Part shown: positions 17,548 through 24,768 of the stretch, piece by piece | Numbering within the stretch: position 1 is the first letter of the stretch | How the letters are laid out: every line of letters starts with the position of its first letter | Notes under the pieces: model-generated | Told to the model about the DNA's origin: nothing | The model's database searches: none | What the model saw: the letters and a program-made list of their open reading frames with translations, nothing else | Translations under genes and position numbers: made by a program | Source of the DNA: an uncultured Lachnospiraceae bacterium | GTDB taxonomy: Bacteria > Bacillota > Clostridia > Lachnospirales > Lachnospiraceae | Assembly (NCBI GenBank): GCA_905209075.1 | Contig: CAJLRL010000032.1 | Span: 1-27,665 of the forward strand | Length of the DNA stretch: 27,665 nucleotides | Direction of reading: 5' to 3'

Positions 17548-18098
17548 AAAGCAATTCCCTCCTCTTCAAGATATTTTTTTAGATCTACACGGATCCGAAA
17601 AAGCATTGTCTTTATATTGCTTTTGCTCCTTCCGCTCTCATCTGACAATTCTTCGATCGTCATACCATACCAATATCTTCTTACAAAAATTACTCTTTTT
17701 TCCCTTTCTATTCCGTTCAGAAAATCTGTCAGGCATCTGCCTATATCTGACATTTCTCCCTCATATTTTGCTGTACTGTCTGCAAGACACTCCTCAAGTT
17801 CATCCAGAATACAATTGAGGCTGCTGTTTCTTTTTGCAGCATTATTCCAGTCTATCCTGTCACACACTATATTGCGGCACACTTTGTATAGCCATGCCAG
17901 AAATTTATGTGGCCGCTGCGGCGGGATTTTATTCCACGCTGCTATATATGTGTCATTGACACATTCGACTGCATCTTCGTGCGCAACCATGCTGTCAGCA
18001 AATCTTGTAAGTTTTGCACCATACATCTGTGATGTCATTTCCACAGCATGCTCGTCTCTTTTAAAATACAGCTCAAGAATTTGTTCTTCCGTAAACAT
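17544..18098 (-). CDS. ECF-type RNA polymerase sigma factor
   Basis: A 184-residue sigma-70 factor with only regions 2 and 4. Region 2 is at about residues 20-95, with D-A-V-E-C-V-N-D-T-Y-I-A-A-W-N and F-L-A-W-L-Y-K-V-C-R-N, typical of ECF proteins. Region 4 is at about 130-178, with R-Y-W-Y-G-M-T-I-E-E-L-S and K-S-N-I-K-T-M-L-F-R-I-R. GGGAGG lies about 11 bases upstream of the ATG. It is 42 bp downstream of the MFS gene without a visible terminator and overlaps the beta-propeller gene by 4 bases, so the pair forms a translationally coupled regulator unit. The target promoter cannot be read here. Confidence 0.95.
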   Translation of the reverse strand: MFTEEQILELYFKRDEHAVEMTSQMYGAKLTRFADSMVAHEDAVECVNDTYIAAWNKIPPQRPHKFLAWLYKVCRNIVCDRIDWNNAAKRNSSLNCILDELEECLADSTAKYEGEMSDIGRCLTDFLNGIEREKRVIFVRRYWYGMTIEELSDESGRSKSNIKTMLFRIRVDLKKYLEEEGIAL

Positions 18099-18140
18099 TT
18101 TTCCACTTTCCTCCCTTCTATCTGTTATGTAGGATTTATT

Positions 18141-19358
18141 TTAATGAAGGTTACATTTTTTCTTATTTATTTTATTTACTATCAGCCCGATCATAGATAA
18201 CATAATTATACCGCCGCCTACAAGCGCATAGCTTTTCACACTTCGCATATTTACAAAAAATGAAAAAGCAAATGAGCCAAGCGGCATAAAGAGAACCGCA
18301 ACTGTAAAAATTATACTAAACACTCTTCCTAAATAAACTTCATCCACCGCTGTCTGCACATGTGACATAAACATAATATTAAAGCATGTGAGCATTATTC
18401 CAAACAAAATAAACGGTACAAGACACACATACATATTTTTTAGAATTGAAGCAGCCGGCTCTATAAACATTGTCATACCTGTTCCACCCAGAAATAATAT
18501 CAAAGCCCTGATATCATCCTTGAATTTTCCTGCAATCTTTGAACATAATGCTGACCCTATTACCCCGCCAATTGCTTCCATTACAAGGGCTTTGCTGTAG
18601 AAATTATGGAATTCATTCTCAAACATAACATCTGTATATGGAAGAAGCAGATTATAACCAGCCAGAAAAAAATTTACAAGTGCAGCCAATATTACAAGAA
18701 ACAATATCTCCTTTTCCCTTAAAAGATACTTAAATCCGTCCATAATATCGGAAATAACATTATTTTTTTCATTTTCCGGTTTAGATACTTCAATTACTCT
18801 TTCTAACAGGCTCTCTGCAAACGCTGACAAAAGGAACGTACCTGCATCAAACAAAAGTGCGCCTCGCGTTCCTATTATCTGTACCAGTCCTACCCCTATG
18901 ATCGGTCCGGCTATGCCTATCAGTTCTCCTCCTGCATTACTTACCGAATTATAAAATCCTATGCGGTTCTTTTTTACCATCTCCCGTATGATTGACTTAT
19001 AAGTTGGAGAGTTAAACGCATAAATTACCGCAAGGATAGCATTTGCACATATCATAACTTCTGCCATGCATCCGGTATCTACAAAAAAGCTTAGCACAGC
19101 ACATACTATTGCTGCCAGAATATCTGTTATTATCACTATTTTTTTGCGGCTGCCTTTATCTGCCTTCGCTCCACCTATCAGATTAAATATTATCTGTATT
19201 ATTGTCTCTGAACTCTGATACAAAGCCAGAATCCATGTTTTCCCGGAAAATGAACTAACAATGCTCATACTGTTTGCGTAGTCGAACACAATATTTCCAA
19301 TCTTTGAAGTCCAGCTTCCAAACCACAATAGTACTTCATTTTTTTCTAACTTTTTCAT
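18141..19358 (-). CDS. MFS transporter (drug/metabolite exporter type)
   Basis: A 405-residue major facilitator with about 12 TM helices. It opens with W-F-G-S-W-T-S-K-I-G-N and has the loop-2 motif G-G-A-K-A-D-K-G-S-R-K-K, a variant of the MFS G-x-x-x-D-R-x-G-R-R signature. This fits the MFS_3/EntS-like exporter group. The start at 19358 has GGAGG 8 bases upstream; an in-frame ATG at 19442 would add 28 residues encoded by the hairpin and lacks a well-spaced ribosome site. The gene follows an Rgg regulator by 88 bp. That gap consists almost wholly of an inverted repeat that sequesters the ribosome site. Substrate unknown. Confidence 0.9.
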   Translation of the reverse strand: MKKLEKNEVLLWFGSWTSKIGNIVFDYANSMSIVSSFSGKTWILALYQSSETIIQIIFNLIGGAKADKGSRKKIVIITDILAAIVCAVLSFFVDTGCMAEVMICANAILAVIYAFNSPTYKSIIREMVKKNRIGFYNSVSNAGGELIGIAGPIIGVGLVQIIGTRGALLFDAGTFLLSAFAESLLERVIEVSKPENEKNNVISDIMDGFKYLLREKEILFLVILAALVNFFLAGYNLLLPYTDVMFENEFHNFYSKALVMEAIGGVIGSALCSKIAGKFKDDIRALILFLGGTGMTMFIEPAASILKNMYVCLVPFILFGIMLTCFNIMFMSHVQTAVDEVYLGRVFSIIFTVAVLFMPLGSFAFSFFVNMRSVKSYALVGGGIIMLSMIGLIVNKINKKKCNLH

Positions 19359-19420
19359 ATAGAAAACCTCCATTTTTATGATAATCCAAGTATAGATTAT
19401 TAAAAATGGAGGTTTTCTAT
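19359..19420 (-). promoter_or_regulatory. Long perfect hairpin burying the MFS ribosome site
   Basis: Arms 19359-19378 and 19401-19420 are exact 20-base reverse complements. A further 6-bp stem (19381-19386 with 19395-19400) lies inside, with a 2-base bulge (19379-19380) and an 8-base loop. In minus-strand RNA the GGAGG of the MFS gene (19367-19371) is fully paired and the stem ends immediately before the ATG. No U-run follows on the minus strand, so it is not a terminator for rgg. Confidence 0.8.
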
Positions 19421-19439
19421 TTTTGCATATATGCAAAAA
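19420..19439. promoter_or_regulatory. 20-bp perfect palindrome between rgg and MFS gene
   Basis: The sequence tttttgcatatatgcaaaaa equals its own reverse complement. It abuts the long hairpin and lies just after the rgg stop. It is a candidate binding site for the Rgg dimer or a second RNA hairpin; there is no direct evidence for either. Confidence 0.6.
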
Positions 19440-19446
19440 CATATTC

Positions 19447-20334
19447 CTATGTATATTTTTCTAAATCTTTTTTGTAATTATCTGCAAGATTTCTGCATCC
19501 TAACCATTCGTATATCTGAATTGCCTGATCCATTATGGCTTTTCCTCCGGCTTTGTCGCCGTTCTTGTAATTAAAAAGTCCCACAAGAAAATGATACAGA
19601 TTTCTCTCATATAACAGTATTTCATCCTCAATAAGCTGTGGTATGTTGTCCATATAAAATCTGGCAGCTTCCAGATTTTCCCGGTGAATACAGGTTTCAA
19701 ATATATTAAGAAGCGTTATTATTTCAACATCTTTTGCTTTTCCCCTATCGATAGCAGTCCCCATTATTTCTTTTCCCATTTTGTCCAGCAAAGGAATGTC
19801 AAAAAACAGATATAAATTTCCTATCAGAATAAGTTCATATATTTTCCACTGTTCCACCATAAAAAGGTAATCTGCCACTTCATCTATATACTCTTTTGGA
19901 AAGGGAACATCCGGATCACATTTACATATAAAACTCTGTGCCAGGATCATATTTAACTTATATTGATATACCGATGGATTCTTTTTATATTTGTCCCTCT
20001 GTTCATCAAAAAGCTTTCTGAACCCGGCTATGTCACGTTTATATTCAAGCGGCACAAGTTTACTCATAAACTCGATTGTTTCTGAATCATGATTTTTCTG
20101 AAGCGCATCCATAAATTCACCGGTCTCCACTTTCATGTTTTCCAACGCTATAAGGAATTTTGAAACCGACAAATCACTCTCGCCTCTCTCGAAGCGCGAA
20201 ATCTGTGATATTGATACGTTTTCATCTGCAATCTGTTTTAATGAGATATTCCGATTGACCCGAAAGTCATGGAATACTTTTCCTATTTCTCCATATTTAT
20301 GCATGCGTTTTTCATTTTGCTTTGTAATTGTCAT
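19447..20334 (-). CDS. Rgg/GadR/MutR-family transcriptional regulator
   Basis: A 295-residue protein, the usual Rgg length. An N-terminal XRE helix-turn-helix spans about residues 15-70: S-L-K-Q-I-A, then S-I-S-Q-I-S-R-F-E-R-G-E-S-D-L-S and F-L-I-A-L-E-N-M-K-V, which is the Rgg hallmark. The C-terminal two thirds are helical repeats that bind small peptide pheromones in streptococcal members. AAGGA lies about 9 bases before the ATG. No separate short hydrophobic peptide gene was found beside it in the scanned 20335-20460 stretch. The downstream neighbour is the MFS exporter, the likely target. The family is best known from Lactobacillales, so acquisition by transfer is possible but untested. 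Confidence 0.92.
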   Translation of the reverse strand: MTITKQNEKRMHKYGEIGKVFHDFRVNRNISLKQIADENVSISQISRFERGESDLSVSKFLIALENMKVETGEFMDALQKNHDSETIEFMSKLVPLEYKRDIAGFRKLFDEQRDKYKKNPSVYQYKLNMILAQSFICKCDPDVPFPKEYIDEVADYLFMVEQWKIYELILIGNLYLFFDIPLLDKMGKEIMGTAIDRGKAKDVEIITLLNIFETCIHRENLEAARFYMDNIPQLIEDEILLYERNLYHFLVGLFNYKNGDKAGGKAIMDQAIQIYEWLGCRNLADNYKKDLEKYT

Positions 20335-20486
20335 AAACCTGTTTCCTTGTGTTATATCGTTCCATCAGTGTTTACGCTTTACACTTTTCCCGTCAGCTCA
20401 TAAGATATGTTATATTATTGTAACCCAATCTAACAAAGGCGCAAATGAATATTCTAATCTGAATTAAGTCAAAGTATGTAACATAC

Positions 20487-20601
20487 ATTTGCAACGCCCT
20501 TCTTTCGTCTAGAGGGTTGGTCTACGCTTTGCTCCGGTCGTTGCTAAACAAGCCCCACGGGGCTTAGCAACCCTCCGAAAAAGAGGGTAAGCCGCCCGGC
20601 T
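20487..20601. repeat. GC-rich multi-hairpin element, possibly a dispersed repeat
   Basis: Several consecutive helices can be drawn. One pairs 20492-20500 with 20513-20519 (7 bp, 2-base bulge). A second pairs 20540-20546 with 20565-20571 and encloses 20551-20556 with 20559-20564. A third pairs 20570-20575 with 20583-20588, and agccg-cc-cggct lies at 20590-20601. The base composition is clearly richer in G and C than both flanks. There is no coding frame of note. Whether it is repeated elsewhere in the genome cannot be seen here. Confidence 0.5.
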
Positions 20602-20665
20602 CTCTGGTTTTCCCATGTGCGAAGTATATCATAACTTATCAAATCAGACAACGATACATCGACAG

Positions 20666-20693
20666 AATCCCCTTAGATTACTCTAAGAGGATT
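20666..20693 (+). repeat. Imperfect 12-bp hairpin
   Basis: Arms 20666-20677 and 20682-20693 pair with one mismatch around a 4-base loop. A T-rich but broken tail (ttacttatttc) follows on the plus strand. It may be a weak terminator; there is no gene on the plus strand to serve. Confidence 0.35.
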
Positions 20694-20799
20694 TACTTAT
20701 TTCGAGATATTTTTCTATAAAAGTGTGTCAAAAGGTGTGGAAGTTCATCGGACGCATATTGGTGCCTGGCACCATTAAATCATGAATCACCTTATCGTA

Positions 20800-20889
20800 T
20801 TATTCATTTTCATTATTTCTTAATATTGATTCATGCTTTGGCACATAGCTGCCTTCTTTAAACTGTAACACGTAATTCGGCTGTTCCAT
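20800..20889 (-). CDS. 29-codon ORF coupled to tannase (doubtful)
   Basis: An ATG overlaps the tannase stop (TAATG) and opens a 29-codon frame that begins M-E-Q-P-N-Y-V-L-Q-F-K-E-G-S-Y and ends at a TAA. Its composition looks protein-like, but it is too short to recognise and has no clear own ribosome site. It could be a coupled small protein or the first codons of a gene that was cut when the spacer was rearranged. Confidence 0.35.
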   Translation of the reverse strand: MEQPNYVLQFKEGSYVPKHESILRNNENE

Positions 20890-22367
20890 TATTTGGCAAG
20901 CTTATCGATCCATGCAAACAATTCTTCCAGATTATAATCTCCGCTATGCGGTAATCCCCACGGCAATGAAAAGTCCACTTCATAACCTTTGTTCTTTAGC
21001 ATTGTTGCCAATATTACAGGAATCGCAATCGAAGTATCTCTGTCAAAAGCTCCATGACGGATTCTCCAGTTTTTTGTCGTATCACATTCTCCGATGAATT
21101 CTGTCGGATTCAAAAGTTTTATAATCTGTTCGTCCGCTTTTACTCCACCTACTTTGGAATGTTTTTCAGCAAATTCTGTAAAATGTCTTGCCATTACTTC
21201 ATCATCACCAAATTCTTCGTTTTCCGGGCTTTCTAATGAAAGTGCATCAAAAGCCGGAGTTGGTTTCATTCGTGTGATTTTCTTTACATATGCATCTGTA
21301 TCAATCTTTTTCACCTGATTTCCTTCAAATGTAATGTATTCCTGTTCATCTATATTGCTTCCCGGAACAGCCAGATCTGACAATCTTACGCTGGTATCAT
21401 GTGTTTCTTTTTCTTTTTTAGCAGATGCAGATACAAAGCTCATGACATAGTCTTTAAATGTTCCTTCACCATTTTCTTCAAGTGTCAGTTCTATTCCATT
21501 ATCATCTTTGAGACCAAGAGAATTCACATATGCCGGAAATTCTGCTTTCAATTCTGCTGACAATTTCTTTTGCTCATCGCTAAGTTCGCCAACAACAGGA
21601 ATCATTTTCGGTCCTTTTGGGCTCATTTCAAATTTCATCATATGAAAAACAGGTTCTTTCTGGAAAAGCCATTCATATGCAGCATCCGCATGTTCCAAAT
21701 TATGAATCGGACAATAACAGCTAGCTGCAAAAATATCGTCTCTTTCTTCCGCGGCACCAATTGCTTTCAGATAAGACTCATATTGTTTTGCATTTCCGGT
21801 CGCACCTGCTAACGCTGATAATGCACCTCCCGCAGAAGTTCCATTTGTGATGATTTTTTCTACGTCTCCCGGTACTGTTTTTGCGTTATGTCTCATATAA
21901 CGGATTGCTGCTTTCATATCTACAATTAATGCCGGCGCACGTCCACTTCGTTTCTCCTGATTTTCTGTGTTTTCTTTTCCTGTTCCACCTACAAAAAATT
22001 CTTTGGAATGCATACCTGTATTGCGACCTCTGATTCCTACACACATTACAACATATCCATGTAATAAAGCTTCAAATGCAGAATTTGGTTTGTGATTAAA
22101 TCGATCAATTCCCACTTCCATTGCCGGACCTTCCATATAGCCACCTACCGTATTCGGTGCAAAAATCGGCGCTGTATTTAATGAATATCCATTTATTGTT
22201 TTCCCACTATAATACTCTTCCGGTACATAGATGTTCAATGTCTGAATTTTACTTGCTGGATTCGCACAATAAACAATATGTTCAAATGCCCTGTATGTAA
22301 TGCTCCGTTTTCCCAGTTCACATGTTTTTATTTCATATTTTTCTGGATCAAATGTTAAATCGTACAT
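20889..22367 (-). CDS. tanB: Subtype-B tannase (tannin acyl hydrolase)
   Basis: A 492-residue alpha/beta hydrolase that cleaves galloyl ester bonds in gallotannins and simple gallate esters, releasing gallate. It closely resembles the Lactobacillus plantarum tannase as I recall it. Shared blocks include T-A-P-I-x-x-P-N-T-V-G-G-Y, G-I-R-G-R, I-V-D-M-K-A-A-I-R-Y, C-P-I-H-N-L-E-H-A-D and W-R-I-R-H-G-A. The nucleophile is S178 in G-T-S-A-G-G. D442 (in D-R-D-T-S) and H474 (in P-H-S-G-D-Y) are 32 residues apart, as in the known D419/H451 pair. No signal peptide is present, so it should act inside the cell. The ATG at 22367 with GAGG 6 bases upstream is preferred to the GTG at 22379. It starts 15 bp after the symporter gene. 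Confidence 0.92.
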   Translation of the reverse strand: MYDLTFDPEKYEIKTCELGKRSITYRAFEHIVYCANPASKIQTLNIYVPEEYYSGKTINGYSLNTAPIFAPNTVGGYMEGPAMEVGIDRFNHKPNSAFEALLHGYVVMCVGIRGRNTGMHSKEFFVGGTGKENTENQEKRSGRAPALIVDMKAAIRYMRHNAKTVPGDVEKIITNGTSAGGALSALAGATGNAKQYESYLKAIGAAEERDDIFAASCYCPIHNLEHADAAYEWLFQKEPVFHMMKFEMSPKGPKMIPVVGELSDEQKKLSAELKAEFPAYVNSLGLKDDNGIELTLEENGEGTFKDYVMSFVSASAKKEKETHDTSVRLSDLAVPGSNIDEQEYITFEGNQVKKIDTDAYVKKITRMKPTPAFDALSLESPENEEFGDDEVMARHFTEFAEKHSKVGGVKADEQIIKLLNPTEFIGECDTTKNWRIRHGAFDRDTSIAIPVILATMLKNKGYEVDFSLPWGLPHSGDYNLEELFAWIDKLAK

Positions 22368-22382
22368 AAATAGCCTCACTTT

Positions 22383-23696
22383 CTAGTCGTTGTTATATTG
22401 ATCTGCATATTTCTCAACATCGAGTAATAATACAATTATAAGAATAATAATTCCAAGGATTGCTCCCATCCATGTATAATCAAACTTCACTGCATTAATG
22501 ACAGCCTGTGTCGGTTCTGCTACTGGATTGTATCCAACTGCTGCAAGGATCCATCCTGTAAGTGCACTACCCACACCGATTCCAATTTTAGATCCAATTG
22601 ACTGTGCAGAAGAGATTAATCCTTCGGAGCGGATGCCGAATTTCCAGTTTCCATATTCTACTACATCAGGAATAAGTGCAAACACTGCTGAAAGAATTGG
22701 TCCGACGCCTAATGAACGGATAACAGTTCCAACTACAATCATCGTTGTATTTTCTCCTGCCAGACCGGTAATAGCGAATCCGGCAATAATTAAAATCGCT
22801 CCCATAAGGAGAAATGTTTTCTTGTTCCATTTTTTTGAAACTGCAGGCATAAGGAATAAAATAAAAATTCCCGGAAGCTGACCTGCTGTCATAAGCACTG
22901 ACATAAACATAGGATTTTGAAGTACCATGTTACAGTAGAAAATCTGTGCACCGATGGCATTTGAATTCATAATAAGGGAAAATGCACCGAGAAGCAACAG
23001 TAACCAGAAATATCTGTTCTTCAAAGTTGCCGGAAGCTGTTTGCTCATAGGCACGCTTGCTCTCTGTCTGCCTTCTTCCGCATTTTCCATTTCCTTATTC
23101 AGTAAACCGGAAATAAGAATCAGGACACATGCTACACCGCCTAAGATCACACTGGATGTTTTCCATCCGAAATTGATAACAAGAGGTGTGATCAGTGAAC
23201 CAGCTAACAATCCGATAATGTTATTTCCCAATGCTGAAAAAGTAGCAAGCACTGTAGAATCATTCTTATCATGTGTCATTAACGGTAACATAGCTGTGTT
23301 AGAAATACCGTAAATAGTATATACAATACAGTTCATAAAAATATAAGTTATGTAAGCATACGCTAATTTTCCTGTGTCGCCAAGTCCTGATGGAACATTC
23401 ATAAGAAGAACAATTCCAAGAAGTGTAAGCGGTGCTGATGCGATCAGCCATGGTCTGGCTTTTCCTAATTTGCTGGATGTCTTATCTACAATTCCTCCCA
23501 TTACAAGATCTGTAATGCCGTCAAAAATACGGCACACTAAAAACATGGTAGCAATCGCTCCTGCTCCAATTAGTACCGTGTCCGTATAATAATTCAGAAG
23601 AAATGCTGCTGCAATCTGATTGAATATACATCCACCACCAGTTCCAATTCCATACGCTACTTTATTCAAAGTAGGTACTTTCTTTTTTGTTTCCAT
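22383..23696 (-). CDS. GPH-family (melibiose carrier-like) symporter
   Basis: A 437-residue transporter with about 12 TM helices and the MelB-like N-terminus Y-G-I-G-T-G-G-G, then F-L-L-N-Y-Y-T-D. The cation-site loop reads R-I-F-D59-G-I-T62-D63, so the two acidic residues of MelB (D55, D59) are kept while its Asn58 is Thr. The next loop, G-G-I-V-D-K-T and G-K-A-R-P-W, is also typical. GPH carriers move glycosides or other small organic molecules with Na+ or H+. The start at 23696 has GGGAGG 7 bases upstream. Placement directly before tanB suggests uptake of a galloyl glucose, galloyl ester or gallate; the true substrate is unknown. Confidence 0.9.
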   Translation of the reverse strand: METKKKVPTLNKVAYGIGTGGGCIFNQIAAAFLLNYYTDTVLIGAGAIATMFLVCRIFDGITDLVMGGIVDKTSSKLGKARPWLIASAPLTLLGIVLLMNVPSGLGDTGKLAYAYITYIFMNCIVYTIYGISNTAMLPLMTHDKNDSTVLATFSALGNNIIGLLAGSLITPLVINFGWKTSSVILGGVACVLILISGLLNKEMENAEEGRQRASVPMSKQLPATLKNRYFWLLLLLGAFSLIMNSNAIGAQIFYCNMVLQNPMFMSVLMTAGQLPGIFILFLMPAVSKKWNKKTFLLMGAILIIAGFAITGLAGENTTMIVVGTVIRSLGVGPILSAVFALIPDVVEYGNWKFGIRSEGLISSAQSIGSKIGIGVGSALTGWILAAVGYNPVAEPTQAVINAVKFDYTWMGAILGIIILIIVLLLDVEKYADQYNND

Positions 23697-23734
23697 ATTA
23701 AAACCTCCCTGAGTTTTATTTATTTGATACATTT

Positions 23735-23763
23735 ATTATATTGTTTGCTTTGTTGACAAACAA
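23735..23763 (-). promoter_or_regulatory. Promoter of the symporter-tannase operon
   Basis: On the minus strand, TTGTTT (23758-23763), 17 bases, then TATAAT (23735-23740). The -35 box is weak, as expected for an activator-dependent promoter. The element lies within an 8-bp inverted repeat (23740-23747 with 23757-23764). Confidence 0.6.
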
Positions 23764-23781
23764 TTCTGCTTCTTTTAAAAT
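23753..23781 (+). promoter_or_regulatory. Promoter of the LysR regulator gene
   Basis: TTGACA (23753-23758), 17 bases, then TAAAAT (23776-23781) on the plus strand, close to the sigma-A consensus. It shares a base with the -35 box of the opposing symporter promoter. Confidence 0.7.
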
Positions 23782-23801
23782 TAAGTCAAAATCCGACTTA
23801 A
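23781..23801. promoter_or_regulatory. Candidate LysR operator TTAAGTC-N7-GACTTAA
   Basis: A perfect 7-bp inverted repeat with a 7-base spacer, containing a T-N11-A core as expected for LysR-type sites. Its centre is about 63 bases upstream of the predicted symporter start point (usual for LysR activation) and at about +3 of the lysR transcript (usual for autorepression). Confidence 0.7.
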
Positions 23802-23818
23802 AAGTAATGGGGCTTATT

Positions 23819-24742
23819 ATGAATACAGAATATTTGAAAGAATTTGTCGTCCTTGCAGAAACAAAAAATTTCTGGGAAGCTTCTGACCGCCTGTATATGA
23901 ACCAGTCAACCTTATCCAAACATATTAAAAGTCTAGAAAACGAGCTTGGGATCAATCTGTTTTTACGCACTACCAGAAGGGTGGAGCTTACTAATTATGG
24001 TCAGACATTTTTACCTTACGCAAAGTCAATAACCCACTTCGAATTTGAAGGAATATCCGCCATCCGGAGGATGCAAAATATTGAAAATGGTCTGCTGACA
24101 ATCGGAGCATTTCCGTCTATGCCGCAGTATCATATTACGCAGCTGCTTTCACAATTTCAGACCAAATATCCCAATGCAACGATACGCATAACGGAAGATG
24201 ATCCAATTAATCTTTTACATTACCTTGAAAATGAAAGCTGTGAAATTGTATTTCAAAGGGAAGACAAAGCGACTTTCGAAAAGAATTTTTTATGTGATAC
24301 AAGGATTACAAGAATCCCATATCAAAAGGATAGACTGGTGGTTCTGATGCCGAATCATCATCCGTTAGCCCATTCCGACTCTGTTACATTACAGCAGCTT
24401 AAGAATGAACGTTTCTGTTTTATCAAAGAGGGATCACTTATGTACCAGATTGCTATGAATGCCTGCCAGAATGCAAATTTTGTGCCAAACATTGTATTTA
24501 CAAGTCACCGTATTGATTCTATTCTGGACATGGTCACCAACCAGAACTGCATTGCTCTGCTTATGGATGCGCATCTGAAGCTACCTGAAAATGGGCCGAA
24601 ACAAACAGGCGAACCATGGCATATTGTACCTGTTACCCCGATTATCACCTCCCAGATTTCAATCTGTTACCGGAATGATAAAGTGCTTTCCAAAAATGCA
24701 CAGCTTTTCGTAAAGCTCTGTAATGATTTACTTTTTTCTTAA
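23819..24742 (+). CDS. LysR-family regulator of the tannin/gallate genes
   Basis: A 307-residue LysR protein and the only plus-strand gene accepted. The winged helix is at residues 1-60 (F-V-V-L-A-E-T-K-N-F-W-E-A-S-D, then N-Q-S-T-L-S-K-H-I-K-S-L-E-N-E-L-G). A periplasmic-binding-like effector domain follows from about 90. The start at 23819 has GGGG 6 bases upstream and begins at the conserved helix; longer frames to 23741 or 23807 add non-family residues. It diverges from the symporter-tannase operon and converges with lpdB, so it sits in the middle of the island. By analogy with tannase regulators in lactobacilli it probably responds to gallate or a galloyl ester; this is inference. Confidence 0.93.
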   Translation: MNTEYLKEFVVLAETKNFWEASDRLYMNQSTLSKHIKSLENELGINLFLRTTRRVELTNYGQTFLPYAKSITHFEFEGISAIRRMQNIENGLLTIGAFPSMPQYHITQLLSQFQTKYPNATIRITEDDPINLLHYLENESCEIVFQREDKATFEKNFLCDTRITRIPYQKDRLVVLMPNHHPLAHSDSVTLQQLKNERFCFIKEGSLMYQIAMNACQNANFVPNIVFTSHRIDSILDMVTNQNCIALLMDAHLKLPENGPKQTGEPWHIVPVTPIITSQISICYRNDKVLSKNAQLFVKLCNDLLFS

Positions 24743-24768
24743 ACTGCAAATTGTGTTTTTCATAAGAA

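Larger units (their letters stand above)
20335..20888. other. Gene-poor spacer between tannase island and rgg
   Basis: No large gene could be supported here. It contains the rgg upstream region, a TTAAGTC half-site (20464-20470), a near-palindrome gtatgt-a-acatac (20474-20486) and a GC-rich structured element. It also has a 12-bp stem with one mismatch (20666-20677 with 20682-20693), a perfect tggtgcc-t-ggcacca (20760-20774), a 9-bp inverted repeat (20781-20789 with 20827-20835), and the small ORF at 20800-20889. Confidence 0.7.

Noticed and set aside
19359..19420. Long inverted repeat as an intrinsic terminator for rgg
   Set aside because: On the minus strand no U-run follows; the stem runs directly into the MFS start codon.
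19359..19420. Inverted repeat as an invertible (phase-variable) switch
   Set aside because: The segment between the arms is only 22 bp, far too short for known invertible elements, and no recombinase gene is near.
18141..19442. MFS protein starting at 19442 with 28 extra residues
   Set aside because: The ATG has AGGA only two bases away, and the extra residues are encoded by the inverted repeat; I kept it only as a possible regulatory leader.
20335..20460. Separate short hydrophobic peptide gene upstream of rgg
   Set aside because: I scanned the minus strand; ATG codons there lead to an early stop or run out of frame into rgg, with no hydrophobic product.
23716..23970. Minus-strand 84-residue frame across the LysR start
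   Set aside because: It covers the divergent promoters and the helix-turn-helix coding region of lysR in antisense and has no family features.
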